31,447 bases of DNA from JAXHLG01 sp964505305 (lineage in GTDB: Bacteria; Patescibacteriota; Minisyncoccia; Moranbacterales; DUUL01): the NCBI GenBank assembly GCA_964505305.1, contig CAZDHE010000011.1:1-31447 (forward strand), written 5' to 3'. This document shows positions 6,255 through 14,169 of this stretch, in pieces. Both the position numbers and the translations under genes were made by a program. A model generated the notes under the pieces. The model ran no database searches and had not been told where the DNA came from. It saw only the letters and a program-made list of their open reading frames with translations. Each line of letters opens with the position of its first letter. Position 1 is the first letter of the stretch.

Positions 6255-6294
6255 TCATCCAGTGCCTATCTTTTACAAAGAAAGGCACTGATGA
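6255..6294 (+). promoter_or_regulatory. Strong hairpin in the pyk leader
   Basis: TCAT (6255-6258) and CAGTGCCT (6260-6267) pair with AGGCACTG (6283-6290) and ATGA (6291-6294), with one bulged C. Inside, TCTTT pairs with AAAGA around a TAC loop. No T tract follows, and pyk starts 34 bases later, so it is more likely a leader structure than a terminator. Confidence 0.45.
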
Positions 6295-6328
6295 GAGCGG
6301 CAATTTAAATTTAATTATCATCAAATAA

Positions 6329-7621
6329 ATGCGAAAAACCAAAATCACAGCCACCATTGGTCCGGCTACGGAAAGCGTGAAAAAATTAAAAGAAATAATA
6401 AAGGAAGGAGTGGATGTTTGCCGGCTTAATTTTTCTCACGGTGATCATGATTGGCACAAAAAAGCGGTTAAAAATATCAGGAAAGCTTCCGAGGAAGTTG
6501 GCAGGGAAGTCGGTATTATGGCGGACATTCAAGGTCCTCGAATTCGGGTGGCCAATAGGCATAATTTAAATCTCAAAAAAGGGGAGAGGGTTTTTGTGAC
6601 AGATGAGAATAGCGTGCACACTTATGGCTTTAAGAAGGAACTTTTATTAGATTGGGATAATTTCTATGCTTTTGTGAATTTGGAAGAAAAGATTTTTATA
6701 GAAGATGGATTAAAAGAGTTGGAAGTGGTGGATAAGAAGAAAGACGGCTGTGTGGCCGAAGTTATTACCGGCGGGTCGGTTCAGCCTCACAAAGGCGTCA
6801 ATATTCCCAAAGCTTCCAGTCATATGGGCTTTTTAACGGAAAAAGATATAAAAGATATAGAATTTATTATTCCTCAAGGGGTGGATTTTGTGGCGGCGTC
6901 ATTTGTTTCCAACAGAAAACAGCTTAAGGGCTTGAAGCAGGTCATCAAAAGAAATCTCAAAAAAGAAAAAAACATTCATCGAGCCGAGCAAAAATCAGCC
7001 AAGGCAAAAAACAGCGATTTGGCCTTTCCGTGGATAATTTCCAAAGTTGAAACTCGGAATGCCGTTAAGAATATAGACGAAATTATCGATGAATCAGACG
7101 CTATAATGGTCGCCAGAGGCGATTTGGCCATTGAGATGCCTCAAGAAGAAGTAGTGGTTTTACAGAAAAAAATTATTAACAAATGTATCAAGGCGCACAA
7201 GCCGGTAATTGTAGCTACTCAAATGTTTGCCTCTATGGTGGATAATCCTCGTCCCACCAGAGCCGAAATCTCGGATGTCACCAACGCGGTAGTGGATTGC
7301 GCGGATTCAATTATGTTTAGCAATGAAACCGCTGCCGGTAAATATCCCCTGAAAGCAGTTAAAACAGCGGCCAGAGTTATTGAAAGAACGGAAAAATCTC
7401 CTTATAACGATAAGCCATTGAAAAGAATAGGAAAGTTTGCTAAAATGATTACTCAGTTGAGAAAGAAAGATGTTAGCAAGGGCAATCGAGTTATTAAAGT
7501 TGATAATATTAAAGATGCTCGGGGATGCTCAGCTCTTCGTCAAGAAGATGTTCGTTTAAAACTTAGCACCAAGGATAAAAACATTAAAAGAAAGGGAAGT
7601 GTGATTTGGGGAGTTTATTAG
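6329..7621 (+). CDS. pyk: Pyruvate kinase with shortened C-terminal domain
   Basis: Converts phosphoenolpyruvate and ADP to pyruvate and ATP, the last step of glycolysis. The TIM-barrel A domain carries NFSHG (34-38), IISKVE with K239 and E241, ARGDLAIE with R263, G264 and D265, and ATQMFASM followed by PTRAE. The B domain (about residues 70-160) is present. The usual SGETA reads SNETA. There is an extra Lys-rich loop of about 20 residues before IISKVE. After RVIERTEKS (near residue 353) only about 70 residues remain, where the usual C-terminal domain has about 120, and they do not resemble it. The TAG stop (7619-7621) lies inside the 35-base inverted repeat of four-helix-bundle unit 2, so insertion may have truncated the gene. 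Catalytic residues are intact. No Shine-Dalgarno sequence; a hairpin lies in the leader. Confidence 0.9.
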   Translation: MRKTKITATIGPATESVKKLKEIIKEGVDVCRLNFSHGDHDWHKKAVKNIRKASEEVGREVGIMADIQGPRIRVANRHNLNLKKGERVFVTDENSVHTYGFKKELLLDWDNFYAFVNLEEKIFIEDGLKELEVVDKKKDGCVAEVITGGSVQPHKGVNIPKASSHMGFLTEKDIKDIEFIIPQGVDFVAASFVSNRKQLKGLKQVIKRNLKKEKNIHRAEQKSAKAKNSDLAFPWIISKVETRNAVKNIDEIIDESDAIMVARGDLAIEMPQEEVVVLQKKIINKCIKAHKPVIVATQMFASMVDNPRPTRAEISDVTNAVVDCADSIMFSNETAAGKYPLKAVKTAARVIERTEKSPYNDKPLKRIGKFAKMITQLRKKDVSKGNRVIKVDNIKDARGCSALRQEDVRLKLSTKDKNIKRKGSVIWGVY

Positions 7622-7705
7622 CTTTTTAGCTTGTAGCTTTTTAGCTGATTAGCTTAATGGAAAGATTTATTTAGCTTTTTAGCTTGTAGTTGATTAGCTT
7701 TAATT
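7618..7705 (+). repeat. Left TAGCTT-type array of four-helix-bundle unit 2
   Basis: Tandem 7-8 base units of the type TAGCTTTT and TAGCTTG. Positions 7618-7652 are a perfect 35-base inverted repeat of 8187-8221. The inner part (about 7653-7705), with AATGGAAAG and TTTATTTAGCTT, also matches the inverted right array. The array begins with the pyk stop codon. Confidence 0.85.
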
Positions 7706-7727
7706 TTGTAAATGTTAATTCTCTAAC

Positions 7728-8096
7728 ATGAAAGCTAATAGTTATAAAGATTTACTTGTTTGGCAAAAGTCTATGGATTTAGTAGTAAGTGTTTATGCTT
7801 ATGTGAATGATTTTCCTCAAAGTGAATTATATGGGCTTGCCTCTCAAATGAAACGATGCGCAGTTTCAATACCGTCAAATATAGCTGAAGGCAAAAAAAG
7901 AACGACCAAGAAAGACTATTTATCTTTTTTGATTATTGCATTTAGCTCCGGAGCTGAGCTTGAAACCCAAGTAGAAATTTCTAAAAGGCTTAATTTTGGA
8001 AATAACGAAAAGAGACTAAAACTAGAAAAACAGCTTGAAGAAGTTATGAGAATGTTAAACTCATTTATATCAAAACTGAGAAATAACGGTGAATAA
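7728..8096 (+). CDS. Four-helix-bundle (23S rRNA IVP-like) protein, copy 2
   Basis: Same small helical family as the protein at 4129-4551 but clearly divergent from it. It has the typical N-terminus YKDLLVWQKSMDLVVSVY, the signature CAVSIPSNIAEGKKR near residues 44-58, and a C-terminal amphipathic helix ending in MLNSFISKLRN. 122 residues is the usual size, and the ATG at 7728 fits family starts. It is flanked by long inverted arrays of AGCTA-type units (left from 7618, right to 8225). pyk lies upstream and tRNA-Ser directly downstream. Family members occur both inside rRNA genes and free in genomes; their biochemical role is unresolved. The terminal inverted repeats suggest that this gene and its arrays form one insertion unit. 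Confidence 0.88.
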   Translation: MKANSYKDLLVWQKSMDLVVSVYAYVNDFPQSELYGLASQMKRCAVSIPSNIAEGKKRTTKKDYLSFLIIAFSSGAELETQVEISKRLNFGNNEKRLKLEKQLEEVMRMLNSFISKLRNNGE

Positions 8097-8109
8097 AATT
8101 TTTTACCAA

Positions 8110-8225
8110 TAGCTAACCAGCTACAAGCTAAATAAAACTTTCCATCAAGCTAACTAGCTACAAGCTAAAAAAAGTTTTCTTTCAAACTAATCAGCTAAAA
8201 AGCTACAAGCTAAAAAGCTAAAAAA
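8110..8225 (-). repeat. Right AGCTA-type array of four-helix-bundle unit 2 (inverted)
   Basis: About three tandem blocks built from AGCTACAAGCTAA-like units. 8187-8221 is the perfect inverse of 7618-7652. 8116-8131 matches the solo array at 5655-5670. The array ends directly at the first base of tRNA-Ser (8226). Confidence 0.85.
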
Positions 8226-8311
8226 GGTGAGGTGGCCGAGTGGTCTAAGGCGCACGCTTGGAAAGCGTGTGTAGTTTATCGCTACCGAGGGTTCGAATCC
8301 CTCCCTCACCG
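8226..8311 (+). tRNA. tRNA-Ser(GGA)
   Basis: Acceptor GGTGAGG (8226-8232) pairs with CCTCACC (8304-8310). D stem GCC/GGC. Anticodon stem CACGC/GCGTG with loop TTGGAAA, anticodon GGA at 8260-8262 (reads UCC and UCU). Long variable arm GTAG/CTAC, typical of class II tRNAs. T arm GAGGG-TTCGAAT-CCCTC. Discriminator G at 8311 fits serine. CCA is not encoded. The repeat array of four-helix-bundle unit 2 abuts the 5' end, so no normal promoter is visible immediately upstream. Confidence 0.97.
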
Positions 8312-8344
8312 CAGTTATAGGTAGGAGCTTTTTTATCTTTTTAA

Positions 8345-8369
8345 ACCGAGGGTTCGCCCCGCCCCTCAC
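8345..8369 (+). repeat. Degraded duplicate of the tRNA-Ser 3' end
   Basis: ACCGAGGGTTCG (8345-8356) repeats exactly 8284-8295, and CCCTCAC (8363-8369) repeats 8303-8309; the bases between differ. The copy lies 61 bases after the original and 30 bases before the helicase-nuclease gene. It resembles the leftover of integration into a tRNA 3' end. No further copy is seen after 12961. Confidence 0.6.
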
Positions 8370-8398
8370 TGTAAAATGGTTTATTTTAGTAGTTGTTT

Positions 8399-11300
8399 AT
8401 GTCAGACATATCAAAAGTAAAATCTAATGCAGTTGATATCTTCAAATACCTTGAAGAATTGTTCTCTTTGAATATTGATACGCGGAGAGATTTTCGTGTT
8501 TTGGCTGAACAAGAGTGGATGTGCGAAGTAAGAAATTTTCCCGAAAGCGATAATATTTTTGTAAGGAAGCTCAATGATTCTAATGAGGATGACGATCTTT
8601 TTGTCTCTGTACAGAAAAAAGATATAGACCCTCCTCCTGAATTACCAAAAGAACTTACAGAATGGGTTGACCTTGAGAAAGCTGGATTTTCCAAGCCGGA
8701 ACACAAGGAATTTATTTTCAAAAAAATAAGTTTTACCGATGATAAAAAGCGCATCCAAGAATTTAAGAATCTTCCTAAAAATCAAAGCTCCAAAGTGCCC
8801 AAATCGTTAGAAGGTTGGGTCACGAAAAACGAAAAGGGTGAATTAGAGAAAATTCAAGAAAGAGAATTCAAGTTTTTCTTCTCGGATTTTCCGGAACTTA
8901 TAGAAATGTATGACAATTATATTGCTGGTCCGTGGGACGAGTGGAGAAAGAAAAATGAACCAATTTTCAAAGCAAATCAAGTTTATGATGATCTGTACGG
9001 ATTACGAACATTCTTAAAAACCGAGAAAGAAAATTTTGACCTGTTGTGGACTCACGATCTTATTACCTGGAAAAAAGATGGCGAAGAAATTTATCATCCG
9101 CTTTTTCTAACGCCTGTTACCTTAGAATTCTTCCCCGAAGGAAGAAAAATCGAGATTCGAAAAGATAATACTTCGAAAACAGTTTTTGAAACCTCTTTTC
9201 TTGAAGGATTAGAAATTCCAAATATCTTAGATATTCACGAAGAATCAAAGAAATTAAATACCGAAGAGTATGATGTATGGAATAAATCTGCGTTGAAATT
9301 GAAAGGAGGAGAAATTGTCGGGTGCCTCTCATCTGATGGAATTGAGAAATTGTCTGAGGAAATTCTCGAACCAGAGATTAGCGAAGTGCCTGCTTATTGG
9401 TATTTCCCGACAGTTTTATTGCGTAAAAAATCCAATATAGATTGGGCGAAGTATGCTCAGAAGATTCAACAGGACATAGACCAGGCGGAAAGCCTGCCGC
9501 CGTTTATCACCGAGCTTTCTGGTGGAGAAGTAGATGAGAATAATGGTGAAAAATCAGATGAGGAAAATAGCGAGAGCACTAATATTTCTGATGGAGAACT
9601 TTATTTTCCATTACCATGGAATGACGAACAGCGAGAAATAGCAAACAAAATTGAGGCGCGATACGGTGTTGTTGTACAAGGCCCTCCGGGCACAGGGAAA
9701 AGCCATACTATCGCTAACTTACTCTCACGTTTCTTGGCTCAAGGAAAATCTGTTTTGGTGACTTCCCAAACAGGGAAAGCTCTTGAGGTATTAAAAGATA
9801 AGATCCCGCCAGAAATAAAGGACTTGGTTGTTTCTCAGGTCAACAGTGATGCGCGCCAAGATGATTTGCAATCTGCTGTAACTACCATAAATGCAAACCT
9901 TGATGATACAACTAAATTTACTCAGAAAAAGCTTGATGATATTAGGGAGCAGCTTAAAGAAATCAGAAAAGAGAAAGCCGAACTGCTTTCAAGAATTAAA
10001 AAGTGGGTACTCCTGGATATTGAAGAATCACTGACTATTGATGGTAAACATCTTAGCCCTACAGAAGCAGCAAAAGAGCTTTCAGCGGGTAGAGAGAAAG
10101 GCCTACTTTGGCTGAAAGACAATATATCAAAAGATACAGAATTAAATTTTTCTGAGAACGATATTCATTCTACTTCAGAACTACTCGCTTCTCTTGATAT
10201 TAACGAAAGAAATTACTTTGAGCAGTGGCTACCAGATATAAAACACCTTCCATCAATAGAAGAAGCAGAAAAATTCTTTGAGCGATATGCCGAAGTGTTT
10301 GAACTTCAGAAAAAATGGGAACGATTTTTGAGCCAGAAAAAACCTAAAAAGGATCTTGATTTTCAAGAAGAAGAGATTAGGCAAATTCTCAAAAAAGCCA
10401 AAGAGGCAAGATCTGTTTTGAGTTCTATAGATAAGAAATGGGAAGAAAAACTATTCGAACTTGTTTTAGGAAATAAGGAAGAGAAAAACAAATGGAAAGA
10501 CAGAATTTTGCCACAACTAGAACAAAAGGTACAAAAAATGCGTCAGCTACAGAATGATCTTAGTGGACACGAGGTGAAACACAATACCACTTATACCATC
10601 AAAGAATTACTGAGGATAGTAAACGACATAGAAAAGAAACTGGAAGGAAAAACATCACTCGGCGTGCTTCAAAAAATTATTTTGCCAAAGCCGGCAAAAG
10701 AAATACTACATAACTTTACAGTCTTTCCGGATGATGTGAATGAACAAGAAGGAATAACTCTCTTGAAGAAACAACTTGAGTACGAACAAGCTATTGAGCA
10801 AGTAAGAGTGTTGTGGAATCAAGCCTTTGAACAGTCAGCTATTTCTGATTTTGAAAAGCTAGATGATCCTTTTGTACTGCATCGATTTGATGACAGATTA
10901 AAGGGTATGTCGAGAATACTGAACTTTGAAAATAACTTCCGCGAACTGCAACAGTTTATAGAGAAAAACCAAATATTCTCTGAAACGGTTTATACCGATA
11001 AGCACTCAGTTGAGAATTTGATATCTGTACTCGAAGCCTTGTTGGCAAGTTTTGAGATAAAAGAATACGAACAGGTATTTTCAAACTGGAAAGAAGAATT
11101 AAAGACAGAAAATGGTCATGCCATTATTTCTGATATTTGCCTTGCTATCGATAATCGTGATACCGAGAATTTGAGAAATTTGTATGCACAGCTTGCTGAT
11201 CTGCAAGATAAAAAGAAAAGGTCAGAAAAATTGCGAGAATTGCGAGAAAAAATTTCGCAGTTTGCCCCGAAGCTCTATAGAGAAATACAGGAAGGAGTGG

Positions 11301-12961
11301 ATGGTAAAGGAAAGTACCATATACCAAATGATTTAGAAATAGCTTGGCGCCTCGCTCGCATATCAAGCTGGTTGAAAGAAATTCATTCGGATAAAAGTGT
11401 TTCCCAGCTTCAGGAAGATTTGGAGCGTGTTGAGAATAGGGAAAGAGATAAAGAGTCCGAGCTTATAGCAACAGCCGCGTGGAAAAATCAAAAAGAAAAG
11501 GTTACCAGGGGCCAGCGCCAAGCCCTATCGGCTTACGCCAATGCTGCGAAGAGAATTCCGAAGACCCGCAATGCAAAAACTAGGCCATATTGGGAGAAGC
11601 AAGCTCGCGAAGCACTGCAAGAAGCAAAAGAAGCTGTGCCGATTTGGATCATGCCTCTCAGCAAGGTTTTACATATGTTTTCTGAACCTAAAGCAGAAAT
11701 GTTTGATGTGGTGATTTTTGATGAATCAAGTCAGGTTGATGTCCGTGGTGTGAATATTGCTTATCTCGGTAAAAAACTTCTTGTGGTTGGAGATCCTGAG
11801 CAAATAAGTCCAGATGAGGGATCTTTCACAAAGCATGATGAAGTCATAAGTTTGGTGGCAAAACATCTATCCAGTATCAAACATGGCAGTAATTTTACCC
11901 TAACCAACAGTCTCTTTGATATTGCAGCGGTAATGATGACTGACAAAATTATGCTACTTGAGCATTTTAGATCGGTTGAAGAAATCATAAGTTTCAGTAA
12001 TAAGTTGGCATATGACGGTAAATTGAAGATATTGAGATATCCTTATCCAAAATGGCAACTAAAACCTGCACTTGAAGCGGTTCACATCGAAAATGGGTTT
12101 ATGAATATCAACAATCAGGTGAATGAGCCAGAGGCGGAAGCCGTAGTGGATAAGCTTGTCGAGTTATTACATGATCCAAAGTACAAAGAACGTGATAATG
12201 AAAAAGGAGGTACTCGTCCAACAACCTTTGGCGTGGTAACTCTTTTGGGCAATGACCAAGGAAAATATATTACCGATTTAATTCGTCAAAGAATTAGCGA
12301 GGAAGAAATAGAAAAAAGAAAAATCATTGCTGGAAATCCTTATACATTTCAAGGAGATGAAAGAGACGTCATGTTAGTTTCTTTAGTCAAAGCACCTGAC
12401 CAAAAAGACCCTGACAAGAAAATAACACCCCTCCCTGTTAGTAAAAAGGGAAATAAGCAAAGAGTGAACGTTGCTATGTCGCGTGCTCGTGATAAAGAAA
12501 TTTTATTCCATTCATTTCTACGGAAAGAACTAACAAATGAAAATGACTTGCGCGCGCAGATGATGGATTGGTTTTATAACCCTCAAAAGGAGAAAATAAA
12601 ATGGGGACGTGAAGCATTGCAGGAAGAATTCACCAGAGGAAGAGCTTCTCAGTTTGAGGTAGATGTAGGAAATATAATTCTTAACAAAGGATATAAAGTG
12701 ATTCCTCAATTTGAAGTTGCAGGGTATAGAATTGACTTAGTGATACAAGGTGAGAATGCAAGATTGGCAGTTGAATGCGACGGCGACCAGTATCATGGAC
12801 CAGATAGATGGGCAGACGATTTAGAAAGAGAAACTATCCTTCGTCGTGCTGGCTGGGAGTTTTGGCGTGTTACTGGAAGTGCGTTTTATAAACACGAAGA
12901 GGATGCTTTACAGTCACTTTGGACGAAATTGGAAGAAATGGGTATAAAGCCTATTAATTAA
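8399..12961 (+). CDS. Large SF1 helicase with C-terminal PD-(D/E)XK-like nuclease
   Basis: A 1520-residue protein of the Upf1/DNA2-like superfamily 1 helicase group. Walker A GPPGTGKS is at about residue 428 and DVVIFDESSQVD with the DE box at about 1103-1112; VVGDPEQISPDE follows. Late helicase motifs are GNPYTFQGDERDVMLVS and NVAMSRARD. Between Walker A and B lie about 675 residues, largely charged and helical, probably a long coiled-coil insertion. The last 110 residues form a Vsr/MTES_1575-like endonuclease domain: QFEVDVGNIIL, YRIDLVIQ, then VECDGDQYHG near 1458-1467 and WEFWRVTG. The first 400 residues are not recognised. I prefer the ATG at 8399 over the TTG at 8393. It is a single-gene unit next to tRNA-Ser with a duplicated tRNA tail. 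The architecture resembles defence helicase-nucleases; that role is inference. Confidence 0.85.
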   Translation: MSDISKVKSNAVDIFKYLEELFSLNIDTRRDFRVLAEQEWMCEVRNFPESDNIFVRKLNDSNEDDDLFVSVQKKDIDPPPELPKELTEWVDLEKAGFSKPEHKEFIFKKISFTDDKKRIQEFKNLPKNQSSKVPKSLEGWVTKNEKGELEKIQEREFKFFFSDFPELIEMYDNYIAGPWDEWRKKNEPIFKANQVYDDLYGLRTFLKTEKENFDLLWTHDLITWKKDGEEIYHPLFLTPVTLEFFPEGRKIEIRKDNTSKTVFETSFLEGLEIPNILDIHEESKKLNTEEYDVWNKSALKLKGGEIVGCLSSDGIEKLSEEILEPEISEVPAYWYFPTVLLRKKSNIDWAKYAQKIQQDIDQAESLPPFITELSGGEVDENNGEKSDEENSESTNISDGELYFPLPWNDEQREIANKIEARYGVVVQGPPGTGKSHTIANLLSRFLAQGKSVLVTSQTGKALEVLKDKIPPEIKDLVVSQVNSDARQDDLQSAVTTINANLDDTTKFTQKKLDDIREQLKEIRKEKAELLSRIKKWVLLDIEESLTIDGKHLSPTEAAKELSAGREKGLLWLKDNISKDTELNFSENDIHSTSELLASLDINERNYFEQWLPDIKHLPSIEEAEKFFERYAEVFELQKKWERFLSQKKPKKDLDFQEEEIRQILKKAKEARSVLSSIDKKWEEKLFELVLGNKEEKNKWKDRILPQLEQKVQKMRQLQNDLSGHEVKHNTTYTIKELLRIVNDIEKKLEGKTSLGVLQKIILPKPAKEILHNFTVFPDDVNEQEGITLLKKQLEYEQAIEQVRVLWNQAFEQSAISDFEKLDDPFVLHRFDDRLKGMSRILNFENNFRELQQFIEKNQIFSETVYTDKHSVENLISVLEALLASFEIKEYEQVFSNWKEELKTENGHAIISDICLAIDNRDTENLRNLYAQLADLQDKKKRSEKLRELREKISQFAPKLYREIQEGVDGKGKYHIPNDLEIAWRLARISSWLKEIHSDKSVSQLQEDLERVENRERDKESELIATAAWKNQKEKVTRGQRQALSAYANAAKRIPKTRNAKTRPYWEKQAREALQEAKEAVPIWIMPLSKVLHMFSEPKAEMFDVVIFDESSQVDVRGVNIAYLGKKLLVVGDPEQISPDEGSFTKHDEVISLVAKHLSSIKHGSNFTLTNSLFDIAAVMMTDKIMLLEHFRSVEEIISFSNKLAYDGKLKILRYPYPKWQLKPALEAVHIENGFMNINNQVNEPEAEAVVDKLVELLHDPKYKERDNEKGGTRPTTFGVVTLLGNDQGKYITDLIRQRISEEEIEKRKIIAGNPYTFQGDERDVMLVSLVKAPDQKDPDKKITPLPVSKKGNKQRVNVAMSRARDKEILFHSFLRKELTNENDLRAQMMDWFYNPQKEKIKWGREALQEEFTRGRASQFEVDVGNIILNKGYKVIPQFEVAGYRIDLVIQGENARLAVECDGDQYHGPDRWADDLERETILRRAGWEFWRVTGSAFYKHEEDALQSLWTKLEEMGIKPIN

Positions 12962-13331
12962 AGCAGCCTTTAAAATTTTTTTGTTCTGAAGTTTGGATGG
13001 TTCAGCAGGGCTTTTTGTGCAGGCTGATTTGGTGAGTCTGTTTGAGAAAATAGGAGGAATAATACTGATCAGATGTTCTTACTAGTAATTAATAAAATTC
13101 AACCTTAAGCAGAAAAGCACTAAAATTAATGATAAGAGATTTTTTTATCTCTCAATTATGAGTAAAATTATGACTGAAAATCTACCAAGTAACACCGAGA
13201 AATCCAGAAAAGAAAAAATGCCTGACTTGGAGTAAACGCGCCGGGTTTTTAAAGAGCTTTTTAAGGGGAAAAGTTAAAAAAACAGCACTCAAACCTTGGA
13301 TTCTCATATACTTACTTTTAAAAACAAACCT
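12962..13331. other. Intergenic region after the helicase-nuclease
   Basis: 370 bases. It contains a small hairpin AGAGAT/ATCTCT around 13136-13155 without a following T tract, and a 25-codon ATG frame (13158-13235) that I do not call. A further open frame runs on from 13231 without its own start and overlaps the next gene. No second copy of the tRNA-Ser tail, no integrase and no clear promoter are visible. Confidence 0.5.
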
Positions 13332-13529
13332 ATGGACCCCGAAACTAAAAAACGCCTGGATGACCAGGACGAAATGCTTCAAAAAATCTACACTTCAGTC
13401 GAAAAAACCCGCAAATATTTTCTCTGGACTCTTATCATCTCCATTGCCGCCATTGTCCTCCCCCTTATCGGCCTGGCTTTCCTTATTCCCTATGTTTTTA
13501 GTGTTTATTCCTCAGCACTTGGAATTTAA
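13332..13529 (+). CDS. Small single-pass or two-pass membrane protein, unknown function
   Basis: 65 residues. A charged cytoplasmic start, MDPETKKRLDDQDEMLQKIY, followed by SVEKTRKYF and one long hydrophobic segment (about residues 29-52) broken by a proline-containing PLIG turn. From memory, short proteins with this layout and the VEKTRKYFLW motif recur in CPR genomes without assigned function; I cannot verify this here. The ATG at 13332 is chosen because residues before it are not hydrophobic or conserved-looking and the MDPETKKRL start matches that type; the frame is open from at least 13296. It is followed after 16 bases by the DUF2238-like gene, suggesting co-transcription with it and the P-type ATPase. 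The codon choice is richer in C than in neighbouring genes. Confidence 0.7.
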   Translation: MDPETKKRLDDQDEMLQKIYTSVEKTRKYFLWTLIISIAAIVLPLIGLAFLIPYVFSVYSSALGI

Positions 13530-13545
13530 AATTTATTCTACCGTA

Positions 13546-14148
13546 ATGCTCAATCTTAAAAAATCCGAGTGGGGAATTCTTGTCTTTACCCTCCTCTACA
13601 TTCTCGGCTTTAGCGCCTATTATCTAAGTATCCGAAATTACGAATTCCTTTGGTATGTGGTGGTTTTATTAGTGTTTTTTGTCCTGATTGCCGCCACTCT
13701 TCATCGCTCCAAATTTGACACAATCATTCTGGGCGGTCTTTCTTTCTGGGGCTTGCTTCACATGGCCGGTGGGGGAGTCAAAGTTGGTGCCGGCGTGCTG
13801 TATTCCCTCAACCTCATACCCATATTTGAAATCCAAAACACTTCCGTCTTGAAATTTGACCAAGCCGTTCACTTCTTTGGCTTTGCCGTTTCCACCTTAG
13901 TGGTTTATCATCTCCTGAAACCCTATCTAAACCGCCAAACCAACTGGAAAGTGGTTTATCCAGTCATCGCCGTTGCCGGTATGGGGCTGGGCGCGGTAAA
14001 CGAAATCGTGGAATTCATAGCCGTCGTCTCTTTCCCGGAAACCAACGTCGGAGGCTATGCCAACACCGCCCTGGATCTAGTTTTCAACTTTCTAGGTGCT
14101 CTCGCGGCCATTTTATTCATTCACTTTTTTTATTGGAAAAATAAATAA
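13546..14148 (+). CDS. DUF2238/YjdF-like integral membrane protein
   Basis: 200 residues with about six transmembrane helices. Polar motifs sit inside or between the helices: FWGLLHMAGG, FDQAVHFFGFA, GAVNEIVEF and GGYANTALDLVFNFLGA. The spaced D, H, E and N residues resemble the DUF2238 family (E. coli YjdF type), whose function is not established. The frame extends upstream to 13360 and beyond, but those residues overlap the previous gene out of frame and are Ser/Pro-rich, so the ATG at 13546 is the better start. It ends 21 bases before the P-type ATPase gene. Codon use is strikingly C-rich (CTC, ATC, GCC, ACC) compared with ndk, smc or dnaX in this window, which could mark recent transfer. 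Confidence 0.75.
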   Translation: MLNLKKSEWGILVFTLLYILGFSAYYLSIRNYEFLWYVVVLLVFFVLIAATLHRSKFDTIILGGLSFWGLLHMAGGGVKVGAGVLYSLNLIPIFEIQNTSVLKFDQAVHFFGFAVSTLVVYHLLKPYLNRQTNWKVVYPVIAVAGMGLGAVNEIVEFIAVVSFPETNVGGYANTALDLVFNFLGALAAILFIHFFYWKNK

Positions 14149-14169
14149 AATACATTTACTGAACCAACA

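Noticed and set aside
7618..8225. CRISPR-like reading of the AGCTA arrays
   Set aside because: Units are 7-8 bases, contiguous, without spacers of constant length, and no cas genes are present.
8187..8369. Minus-strand frame across the repeat array and tRNA-Ser
   Set aside because: It lies on a clear tRNA gene and repeat DNA.
13158..13235. 25-codon ATG frame in the intergenic region after the helicase-nuclease
   Set aside because: Short, no Shine-Dalgarno sequence, no hydrophobic or conserved pattern. A one-base shift would join it to the long frame running towards 14148, so it could be a decayed gene, but nothing supports that strongly.
13360..13545. Upstream extension of the DUF2238-like gene
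   Set aside because: It overlaps the small membrane gene in another frame, is Ser/Pro/Leu-rich without family similarity, and the ATG at 13546 gives a natural start.
14149..14169. Metal riboswitch before the P-type ATPase
   Set aside because: Only 21 bases separate it from the previous gene, and no yybP-ykoY-like structure is seen further upstream.
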